From Schnuerera sp. xch1 (GTDB taxonomy: Bacteria > Bacillota > Clostridia > Tissierellales > Tepidimicrobiaceae): a stretch of 64,000 nucleotides of DNA. The position numbers and the translations under genes were made by a program. Where the stretch lies: contig NZ_JAIOUP010000011.1 of NCBI RefSeq assembly GCF_019931165.1, forward strand, positions 1 to 64,000. The letters run 5' to 3'. Of this stretch, positions 24,195 through 31,034 are shown piece after piece. A model generated the notes under the pieces. That model was not told the DNA's origin. It worked only from the letters and a program-made list of their open reading frames with translations, and did no database searches. The first letter of the stretch is position 1, and every line of letters begins with the position of its first letter.

Positions 24195-25506
24195 CTTTAC
24201 TACCCTCCTTTATCAATATGTTTTTAATCAAATGATTAGCTTGTGATTGATTCCCTAGTTTGATAAAACTGTATATAATTTTTAAAATTACTTTAAAATC
24301 TTCATTTATTTCAAAATTATAAATTTGATTTTCATACTCAGTTATCAAAGAATCGGTCTTTTTAAGTTGATTTGTTTCTATATATAAATCTAGTATTTTT
24401 AAAAAGTTCTTTGTAAAGAATACAGTATTATTATGATTTTTTGCTAAAGCCAAAGCTTCCTTAAGAGAGTTTTCACAAGATTCATAGTCATTCAAATAGT
24501 AATAGACATTAGATAGACTAAATAAAATTTCAAACAAATAATATGAGCTTTCATCTATATATGGTAGATATTTTAAGATTTTATTATGATACTCATTTAC
24601 TTTTTGTTTGTCATTTTTATCGATATATATCTGTACTATGTTTATATAAGTTAAGCATATATCTTCAGCATTGTCGTTTGTTATTTTTAGAAGTTTATTA
24701 TAAGTTCTTAATGCACCATCATAATTTTTAATTTCAAAATTACAGATACCTTCCAACATCAATATTCTTTTCATTTCCCTATAATTGTTATAGGCCACAT
24801 AAAATTTTGCATATATTATCTGATCTAAAGCTTTACTATAATTTTCTAAATAATAATATGCTAAAGCGCTATTATAATAGAATATTCCTTTATATTTTTC
24901 AGATATAGCTTCTTGCGTGGATAACGCAAAATCACATAAACGAATAGCTTCCGAATATTTTTTAGTTATAATACAATTATAAACTAATTTCAATACTATC
25001 TTAAAACGATTCCTTATATTTGGATATTCATAAGAAACTTCTAGAGCTTTTAAATAATAATAATATTCTTTGTTAGGGTCTTTAGCATTATAATAGATGT
25101 CTCCTAACAGATCATAAATTTTAACCTTTTTATCGATGAAATTCCATTTATTTAAAAAGTTTTCGATTTCATTAAGTTCTTCTAATTTTATTTCATAATT
25201 CTTTTTACTCAAACGCTTTTCAAGTCTTTTTATGTATGTATCAGCTATTTTTCTTGAATTATATCTATCTGGTTTAAGGATATCTTCAGGTTGAATGTAA
25301 ATATCTTGTCCTCTTTCATAGAGAATTTTATTTATATTTTTTGAAATTATATTAGCTACATTATGATATATAGGAGTTTTATCGTTTTCTATAAGACTTA
25401 TAAGATTTCTAGTTACCTCATTGCCAGCAATTTGATATTGCCTTAAATCTAAATCCTTTCTTATTCTCTTTAAATTTTGTCCGATAGAAATTTTTTCGTT
25501 CTTCAT
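24184..25506 (-). CDS. HTH-TPR regulator of RRNPP type (probable peptide receptor)
   Basis: A protein of 440 residues with an N-terminal XRE helix-turn-helix (residues 5-60; SIGQNLKRIRKDLDLRQYQIAG and TRNLISLIENDKTP), followed by repeated helical pairs of TPR type from about residue 85 to the end (for example GIFYYNSALAYYYLENYSKALDQI, LMLEGICNFEIKNYDGALRTYNKL and LFSLSNVYYYLNDYESCENSLKEALALAK). Such proteins bind exported signal peptides in the TPR groove and control DNA binding. ATG 25506 has AAAGG nine bases upstream; TTG 25515 is too close to it. It is divergent from a membrane protein gene, with a palindrome between them. Confidence 0.8.
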   Translation of the reverse strand: MKNEKISIGQNLKRIRKDLDLRQYQIAGNEVTRNLISLIENDKTPIYHNVANIISKNINKILYERGQDIYIQPEDILKPDRYNSRKIADTYIKRLEKRLSKKNYEIKLEELNEIENFLNKWNFIDKKVKIYDLLGDIYYNAKDPNKEYYYYLKALEVSYEYPNIRNRFKIVLKLVYNCIITKKYSEAIRLCDFALSTQEAISEKYKGIFYYNSALAYYYLENYSKALDQIIYAKFYVAYNNYREMKRILMLEGICNFEIKNYDGALRTYNKLLKITNDNAEDICLTYINIVQIYIDKNDKQKVNEYHNKILKYLPYIDESSYYLFEILFSLSNVYYYLNDYESCENSLKEALALAKNHNNTVFFTKNFLKILDLYIETNQLKKTDSLITEYENQIYNFEINEDFKVILKIIYSFIKLGNQSQANHLIKNILIKEGSKDED

Positions 25507-25568
25507 AAACTTCAACCTTTATTAATTATTTTATTATTTAATAATATATCATAAAAGCTAGTACAAGT

Positions 25569-25592
25569 AAATATGTTTACGTAAATTTATTT
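25569..25592. promoter_or_regulatory. Candidate operator between the HTH-TPR regulator and the DUF1576 gene
   Basis: AAATATGTTTAC followed by GTAAATTTATTT is a 24-base inverted repeat with two mismatched positions and a perfect core TTTACGTAAA. It lies in the divergent intergenic region, next to a possible minus-strand -35 box TTTACT, so it could be bound by the HTH-TPR protein. Confidence 0.4.
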
Positions 25593-25674
25593 TCAAAATA
25601 TTTTAAAAGATTATAAAAAATAAGATAAAACATACAATAATTCAAAACTAATATAGATTTTTTTTATAAGTAAA

Positions 25675-25683
25675 TGGTATAAT
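25675..25683 (+). promoter_or_regulatory. Extended -10 promoter before the DUF1576 gene
   Basis: TGGTATAAT combines a TGN extension with a perfect TATAAT. No good -35 hexamer is present at 16-18 bases, which extended -10 promoters do not need. Confidence 0.45.
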
Positions 25684-25755
25684 AACTTAAGCTTTGTTTT
25701 TTATTATCAAACAAATAGTTAAAACTATCCTTTCAAGACCTTCGGAGGTGTTATT

Positions 25756-27012
25756 TTGAAGAATAGAATAAAGATGTTCAACGGAATGCAGAGTAGTCTA
25801 TGGATTATAATATTCTTATCTTTAAGCTTTATAATATTAGCTTTCATTTTAGAATCTCCTCGAGTCATAATTAACGGATTATATAAAATAATTATAGTAC
25901 CGGATATTCTTTTAACAGATTATATTGCTGTAGGAGGTATTGGAGCTGCTTTTTTTAATGTTGGATTAATGGGGCTAATAAATTCATTTCTATTATATAA
26001 ATTTAAAATTCATATGGATGGTCTTGCTATTGCCGCCGCCTATACTGTTATGGGATTTTCATTTATTGGGAAAAACATATTTAATTTTTGGCCAATTTAT
26101 TTTGGTGGGTACATATATTCTAGATTTGAAAAAATAGAATACAGAAAGATATTCTTGATAATGATGTTTGCTACTACATTATCTCCAGTAGTAAGTGAAA
26201 TAGCTTTTGGCACTCATCTATCTAGATACATTGGCATATTTACAGGGATTCTTATAGGTATTATAATAGGGTTAATAATAGTACCTTTATCAGCTCAGAT
26301 GATGAGATTCCACGATGGTTTTAATTTATATAATATTGGATTTACAGGAGGGGTTTTAGGTACTTTAATTACATCTATATTGAGATCTTTTGGATTGATA
26401 ATAGAAACTCAAAATGTTTTATCTAATGAATACAGTATGTTTTTATGTATCATACTTGTTATAGTATTTATATTATTAATCATCCTGGGATATCGATTTG
26501 ATCCAAAAAAGTTAAAAGGATATAAGAAGATTTTTCAATATTCTGGTAGGACAGTTACAGACTTTGTACATTTAGTAGGTTATGGAGCAACTCTTGTTAA
26601 CATGGGAATAATGGGTTTGATCTGTATTATTTTTGTGATAATTTCTGGAGGAACATTTAATGGACCTATATTAGCAGGAATCTTAACCGTAGTTGGGTTT
26701 TCTGCTTTTGGGAAGCATCCTAAAAACGTAATACCTATATTTATTGGTATAATGTTAGCATCTGGCATAACTATTTGGGATAGATCTTCAACATTAGTAA
26801 TTATTGCAGGGCTATTTGGCACAACGTTGGCTCCAGTAGCAGGAAAATATGGTTTGATAGCAGGCATAATTACAGGAGGATTACATTTTGCTACAGTAAT
26901 GAATGTGGGAATGGTACATGGAGGCATTAATCTGTACAATAATGGTTTTGCTGGAGGGATAGTAGCTGGGATAATCGTTCCAGTTTTAAATATATTTAAA
27001 GAAGGGGAGTAA
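25756..27012 (+). CDS. DUF1576 integral membrane protein
   Basis: A 418-residue membrane protein with about eleven hydrophobic segments. Two halves each contain repeated glycine-rich loops with similar wording: YIAVGGIGAAFFNVGLMGLINSF in the first and YGATLVNMGIMGLICIIF in the second, and FHDGFNLYNIGFTGG versus VHGGINLYNNGFAGG. This points to internal duplication, typical of transporters. The family is DUF1576, of unknown substrate. The start is TTG with CGGAGGTG upstream. It is divergent from the HTH-TPR regulator and followed after one base by a small hypothetical gene. Confidence 0.75.
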   Translation: MKNRIKMFNGMQSSLWIIIFLSLSFIILAFILESPRVIINGLYKIIIVPDILLTDYIAVGGIGAAFFNVGLMGLINSFLLYKFKIHMDGLAIAAAYTVMGFSFIGKNIFNFWPIYFGGYIYSRFEKIEYRKIFLIMMFATTLSPVVSEIAFGTHLSRYIGIFTGILIGIIIGLIIVPLSAQMMRFHDGFNLYNIGFTGGVLGTLITSILRSFGLIIETQNVLSNEYSMFLCIILVIVFILLIILGYRFDPKKLKGYKKIFQYSGRTVTDFVHLVGYGATLVNMGIMGLICIIFVIISGGTFNGPILAGILTVVGFSAFGKHPKNVIPIFIGIMLASGITIWDRSSTLVIIAGLFGTTLAPVAGKYGLIAGIITGGLHFATVMNVGMVHGGINLYNNGFAGGIVAGIIVPVLNIFKEGE

Positions 27013-27013
27013 T

Positions 27014-27355
27014 ATGAACAAGGAGACTAAAAAAATATCTAGTATAGCAAATGAACTTATCAACTACTTTTTTCAAAATTCAGCTAAGAATATTTCTCTT
27101 ATGATAAATGATAAAGGTGATAGAAGTGAAATTAATATTTCTAGTGATGATTTGAATTTAACAGATGAAGAAGTAGAAAAAATAATAGAATATTTAAATG
27201 ACGAAAGAGAAGTCGAAACAGAAGAATACTACTGGCAGATAATGGGGATAGATAGTGAAATAAATGAAATGGCAGCAATTGGTACAATGGTTGATGAAGC
27301 AATAGTAAATTGGAATAAACCATCTATAGAAATAATTTTGATTAGGTACAAATAA
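27014..27355 (+). CDS. Small hypothetical protein
   Basis: A 113-residue soluble acidic protein with no recognised domain. The middle, LTDEEVEKIIEYLNDEREVETEEYYWQIMG, looks helical and is followed by a hydrophobic stretch MAAIGTMVDEAIVNW. The gene starts two bases after the DUF1576 stop and has GGGGAG upstream, so it should be co-transcribed and may support that protein. Confidence 0.65.
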   Translation: MNKETKKISSIANELINYFFQNSAKNISLMINDKGDRSEINISSDDLNLTDEEVEKIIEYLNDEREVETEEYYWQIMGIDSEINEMAAIGTMVDEAIVNWNKPSIEIILIRYK

Positions 27356-27429
27356 TCTGAATTTTTTGATACAATGTATTTAAGTTAAATAAGTCTAAAT
27401 AATTTTACTAATGTAAAGGAGATGTTTAA

Positions 27430-28011
27430 ATGGGAGATTATGTACCTACTAGGGAGGAAGCTTTTGAATTATTAAAGAAATATAACAAGAGTGAAAGTTT
27501 AATCAAACATGCTCTTGCTGTAGAAGGGGTTATGTCACATTTTGCAGAATTATTAGATGAAGATGATAAAGAAAAGTGGGCAGTGATTGGATTAATTCAT
27601 GATCTTGATTTCGAGATGTATCCAGAACAACATTGTGCAAAGACCAAAGAAATATTAACTGAAGCGAACTGGCCTGAAGAATACATAAGAACTGTGATAA
27701 GTCATGGATGGGGAATTTGTACTGATGTTGAACCTATAGAGACTATAGATAAGGTACTATATACTGTTGATGAGCTAACAGGTTTAATATCAGCTACAGC
27801 ATTAGTACGTCCAAGCAAAAGTGTTCTAGATATAAAACCTAAATCAGTGAAGAAAAAATGGAAACAAAGTAGCTTTGCAGCGGGAGTTAACAGGTCTGTC
27901 ATTGAGAAAGGAGCAGAAATGTTAGATATGGATTTAAATACTGTAATAGCTGAAACCATAAAAGGAATGCAAAAAGTGGCAGAAGAAATTGGATTAAAAG
28001 GTAATTTATAA
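27430..28011 (+). CDS. HD-domain hydrolase (HDIG-type)
   Basis: A 193-residue HD-superfamily protein. Metal-binding residues of the HD fold are visible in SLIKHALAVEGVMSHFA (first His), VIGLIHDLDFEMYP (His-Asp pair), VISHGWG and VDELTGLISA (late Asp). The family acts on phosphoesters such as nucleotides; the specific substrate is unknown. Its gene is single, with the site AAAGGAG upstream of ATG. Confidence 0.75.
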   Translation: MGDYVPTREEAFELLKKYNKSESLIKHALAVEGVMSHFAELLDEDDKEKWAVIGLIHDLDFEMYPEQHCAKTKEILTEANWPEEYIRTVISHGWGICTDVEPIETIDKVLYTVDELTGLISATALVRPSKSVLDIKPKSVKKKWKQSSFAAGVNRSVIEKGAEMLDMDLNTVIAETIKGMQKVAEEIGLKGNL

Positions 28012-28082
28012 AGATCAGAGAGATATTTTCTAATCTTTCTTATTTTAAATTTAAGTATAATAGTATATGCAAATGAGATATT

Positions 28083-28111
28083 TTGCTATATTAAGTATAA
28101 TGATATATAAT
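28083..28111 (+). promoter_or_regulatory. Promoter before the ATP-grasp ligase gene
   Basis: TTGCTA (28083-28088) and a perfect TATAAT (28106-28111) with a 17-base spacer. The predicted start near 28117 is directly in front of a terminator-like hairpin, so the hairpin would lie at the 5' end of the transcript. Confidence 0.6.
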
Positions 28112-28120
28112 GGAGAAGAA

Positions 28121-28150
28121 GAGACGTCTTTTGAAGAGGTGTCTTTTTTA
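28121..28150 (+). terminator. Terminator-like hairpin in the ligase leader
   Basis: AGACGTCTT (28122-28130) pairs with AGAGGTGTCT (28135-28144), including wobble pairs, followed by a T6 run. It may end the upstream hydrolase transcript or attenuate the transcript started at 28117. Confidence 0.5.
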
Positions 28151-28202
28151 TGAAAAAATTAATCTAAAATAATATTAAAATTTTATAAAGGAGATGTATG
28201 CT

Positions 28203-29213
28203 ATGAAAATAGCTATTGTCACTGACCAATCTAGGACAAAGTTCTTACCTAAGGAAGAAGGATTAATGGAAGACAAACAAAAGAGAAGAACTGTGAAACA
28301 TATAAAAGAGGTGCTTTCAGAGAAATTTACTTGTGTTGATTTAGTATTTGATGACAATATAATTAATAAGTTAAGGAAAGAAAAGGTAGATTTGGTATTC
28401 AATCTTTGCAATGGCATTAATGGGAATTCAAGAATTTCTCAACTTCCAGCAATCTTAGAATATGTAGGCATTCCTTACACAGGTTCATTACCATTAGGTC
28501 ATGCTTTAGCTTATAATAAAATATACTCCTGTAAATTATTTAGCCAGGACAATATCTGTACACCTAAATTTATTTGTGTTAACGATATAGAGGAAGCTAA
28601 ATATATAGATATTAATTTTCCAGTTATAATAAAACCTAAAGATGAAGGATCTAGTAGAGGAATCCATCAAAATAGTTTAGTTTATAATAAAAAAGATTTA
28701 ATCCAAAAGGTCAAAGAAAGTCTAAATACATATGATCCTCCAATAATGATTACTGAATATATAGAAGGTAGAGAATTTACAGTAGGAATTTTAGGAAATG
28801 AGCAAAACATATCAGTGATTCCAATATTAGAAGTGGATTTTTCAAATCTTCCAAGACATTTAAATAAATTTTACAGTTTTGAGGTAAAATTTCATTATTC
28901 GGATAAGACTAATTACCACGTTCCAGCAAAGATAAATAAAGAAATTCAATCTAAAATTCAGAAAACAGCAATCAAGGCATATAATGTTTTAGGAATGAAA
29001 GACTATGCACGAGTTGATATTAGATTAAAAAATGATAAGATCCCTTATGTGTTAGAAGTGAATTCATTACCTGGTCTTATGAAAGGACATAGCGATTTAA
29101 CTAAAATGGCAGATGCATGTAATTTAAAGTATAAAGGACTCATTTTTGAAATTGTAAAAAATGCTATAAAAAGACATAACCTAGATAAAAAATCAGAATT
29201 TGGGATAGCATAA
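28203..29213 (+). CDS. D-alanine-D-alanine ligase-like ATP-grasp protein
   Basis: A 336-residue ATP-grasp enzyme resembling Ddl. Motifs: DLVFNLCNGINGNSRISQLPAILEYVGIPYTGS, YNKIYSCKLF, FPVIIKPKDEGSSRGI (ATP-binding lysine loop), MITEYIEGREFTVGILG and PYVLEVNSLPGLMKGHSDL. It departs from classical Ddl in its central region (FSFEVKFHYSDKTNYHVPAK), so substrates other than D-Ala are possible. I chose ATG 28203, since ATG 28194 touches the site AAAGGAG. It is preceded by a promoter and leader hairpin. Confidence 0.75.
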   Translation: MKIAIVTDQSRTKFLPKEEGLMEDKQKRRTVKHIKEVLSEKFTCVDLVFDDNIINKLRKEKVDLVFNLCNGINGNSRISQLPAILEYVGIPYTGSLPLGHALAYNKIYSCKLFSQDNICTPKFICVNDIEEAKYIDINFPVIIKPKDEGSSRGIHQNSLVYNKKDLIQKVKESLNTYDPPIMITEYIEGREFTVGILGNEQNISVIPILEVDFSNLPRHLNKFYSFEVKFHYSDKTNYHVPAKINKEIQSKIQKTAIKAYNVLGMKDYARVDIRLKNDKIPYVLEVNSLPGLMKGHSDLTKMADACNLKYKGLIFEIVKNAIKRHNLDKKSEFGIA

Positions 29214-29238
29214 TATTACATGAATATTTAAATAAAAA

Positions 29239-29289
29239 CCCTTTAAACTATAAAGGCAAAAGTATTATTTTATTATTATAGTTTAAAGG
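29239..29289 (+). promoter_or_regulatory. Hairpin that hides a ribosome binding site
   Basis: CCTTTAAACTATAA (29239-29252) is perfectly complementary to TTATAGTTTAAAGG (29276-29289). The right arm contains the AAAGG of the site AAAGGAAG of the next gene (ATG 29299), so folding would block its translation. There is no T run, so it is not a terminator. Confidence 0.55.
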
Positions 29290-29298
29290 AAGATAAAA

Positions 29299-29718
29299 AT
29301 GAAACATTTAATTAAGTATCCAATCTTATTCATAATTGGCGGAGTATCATATCTTTTTATTGAAATTTTATGGAGAGGATATTCACATATAACAATGTTT
29401 ATTTTAGGTGGATTATGTTTTATATTAATAGGGTTAATAAATGAACATTATTTTACATCTAAGATATCCTTGTTAATACAACAAACTATATCTTGTTTAA
29501 TTATCACGATATTAGAATTAATATTTGGATTAATTTTGAATGTATGGCTAGGATTAGATATTTGGAATTATAGTAATTTAGAATTTAACTTCATGGGACA
29601 AATATGTTTAACATATAGCATATTATGGTTTTTTCTTTCTCTACCAGCTATAATTTTTGATGATTATTTAAGATATTGGTTGTTTGGAGAGGAAAAATCA
29701 CATTATAAATTTATTTGA
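29299..29718 (+). CDS. Small membrane protein (CmpB/DUF-type ABC permease-like family)
   Basis: A 139-residue membrane protein with four hydrophobic segments (residues 8-25, 33-48, 60-85 and 100-120). The WNYSNLEFNFMGQICLTYSILWFFLSLPAIIF region matches the putative ABC transporter permease family (pfam ABC_trans_CmpB). Despite this name no ABC partner is nearby, so function is unknown. The ribosome binding site is inside a perfect inverted repeat. Confidence 0.65.
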   Translation: MKHLIKYPILFIIGGVSYLFIEILWRGYSHITMFILGGLCFILIGLINEHYFTSKISLLIQQTISCLIITILELIFGLILNVWLGLDIWNYSNLEFNFMGQICLTYSILWFFLSLPAIIFDDYLRYWLFGEEKSHYKFI

Positions 29719-29746
29719 CCAAATTATCTCTGGTCTTTTTTGTTTT
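29717..29746 (+). terminator. Rho-independent terminator
   Basis: GACCA (29717-29721) and TGGTC (29731-29735) with further weak pairing enclose a loop and are followed by TTTTTTG and TTTTT. It ends the small membrane protein transcript. Confidence 0.65.
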
Positions 29747-29968
29747 TAAAGGATGTAAGCTTATATTTCATATTATTTACAAAAATCCTTTATATGTTAT
29801 ATTCATAATTTTTGTTATAATAACTTATTCATAGGAGTAATATGGTTATACTCTTATTTTTACAAAAGATTAATAATCACAATTAATGGTATTTAATATA
29901 AAGATATATTTAATAATACGCTATATTTTATAAATTGGAATGATATAGAATTTATATATGTAGAAAAA

Positions 29969-30179
29969 ATGGCCGTAAAAATTGCTATCGCTAAAAAACA
30001 CGGCCAAAGCATGATATATTTCTTATGACGCAATATTTATATTCAATGTAATAGCGGAATTAGCATAATTCATAAATGTTTTTACAGAAGAAACAGTAAT
30101 TAAAGGAGTTGCTAGCTTTATTGGACTCATATTAGTAATATTAATTATAGGACTTTATATCTATATTATAAAATTGTAG
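29969..30179 (+). pseudogene. Decayed small membrane protein gene
   Basis: The 640-base stretch between two genes (29719-30360) contains this remnant. From ATG 29969, MAVKIAIAKKHGQSMIYFL meets a stop at 30026; in the next frame YDAIFIFNVIAELA, a TAA at 30066, then FINVFTEETVIKGVASFIG and a hydrophobic segment ending YIYIIKL with TAG at 30177. The pieces together look like one protein of about 70 residues with one or two membrane helices, inactivated by one frameshift and one nonsense codon. There is no clear ribosome binding site. The remaining flanks hold only AT-rich sequence and a promoter-like TTGTTATAAT. Confidence 0.4.
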
Positions 30180-30264
30180 GAATGGTTTAAATGGAATGAA
30201 TAGAGGGGCTAAAGCGATTACCCAATACAAAGCAACTAAATAAATTATATAAAAGGCAAATATT

Positions 30265-30340
30265 ATTGGAATATTAATGATAATTTGTTATATTAATAAT
30301 AATATGGTAAGTATTGGGATATTAATCCTAACTTGTTATA
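30265..30340 (+). repeat. Imperfect direct repeat in the lipoprotein promoter region
   Basis: A 28-base segment (30265-30292) is repeated 48 bases later (30313-30340) with four differences. Both copies contain TTGGnATATTAAT and TTGTTATA. The second copy ends just before the ribosome binding site AAAGGAGGG. It may duplicate a promoter or binding site. Confidence 0.55.
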
Positions 30341-30360
30341 ATAATAAAAGGAGGGTTAGT

Positions 30361-30525
30361 ATGAAAAAGATATTAGGATTAACATTGATATTAATTTTAA
30401 TATTTACAGTAGGTTGTGGTGTTGATGAAGGGGAAGAAGTAACTCCAGAAGAGACAACAATAGAAGAAATAACTCCAGAGGAAACAACTCCAGAAGAAAC
30501 AACTCCAGAAGAAATAACTCCATAA
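30361..30525 (+). CDS. Small lipoprotein with Thr-Pro-Glu-Glu repeats
   Basis: A 54-residue lipoprotein with signal peptide and lipobox FTVGCGVDE. The mature part is a low-complexity repeat of TPEET/TIEEI units encoded by about six 15-base repeats of ACTCCAGAAGAAACA type. In the last unit the GAA codon has become TAA, so the protein ends within the repeat; the repeat goes on for only one more partial unit. The site AAAGGAGGG supports ATG 30361. Tandem 15-base units allow in-frame length change. Function unknown; likely a surface spacer or decoy. Confidence 0.6.
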   Translation: MKKILGLTLILILIFTVGCGVDEGEEVTPEETTIEEITPEETTPEETTPEEITP

Positions 30526-30576
30526 GAAACAATATAAAGTTTATACATGATGATTTTATATAAAGTTAGAATTATA

Positions 30577-30601
30577 GGCATCCGAAAGGGTGCCTTTTTT
30601 A
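30577..30601 (+). terminator. Rho-independent terminator
   Basis: GGCATCC, loop GAAA, GGGTGCC and TTTTTT. A GNRA tetraloop stem with a T run ends the small lipoprotein transcript. Confidence 0.9.
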
Positions 30602-30783
30602 TATGGTAAATGACATAATAAAGTAAGTAGGTTAATATATGCAAAACAAATCCCATGCGAGTAATTATGTGATGCAAAATTAGAAATGGTGAATCTCGTA
30701 AAAATTATGTAATGGCTAATGGTAGGTGTAGGATGTATGGATGAAAGTCGATAGGACCTAAGGATAAAACACTTATAATTTAT

Positions 30784-30870
30784 TGGTGCCGAAGGCGGGA
30801 GTCGAACCCGCACGGTATTGCTACCACAGGATTTTGAGTCCAGCGCGTCTGCCAATTCCACCACTTCGGC
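30784..30870 (-). tRNA. tRNA-Leu (CAA)
   Basis: On the minus strand acceptor GCCGAAG pairs with CTTCGGC, with a long variable arm, discriminator A and encoded CCA. The anticodon loop CTCAAAA gives CAA. It is a solitary gene, opposite in direction to its neighbours. Confidence 0.95.
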
Positions 30871-31034
30871 ATTTCAGTTACAAAAAATATATTAACATAA
30901 AATTAAAAAACAATCAAGAGTTTTATTTTTATTTTGTTTACTGATATCTATATTTAATGTATACTTAATATTATATATGGATATTTTAATTATTCAATAT
31001 AGGTATCCTCTTATTGTAAAAGGGAGTGAGTTTA

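Noticed and set aside
30556-30864. 102-residue minus-strand reading frame
   Set aside because: It runs through tRNA-Leu and has no ribosome site or homology; its first part is only the translated tRNA.
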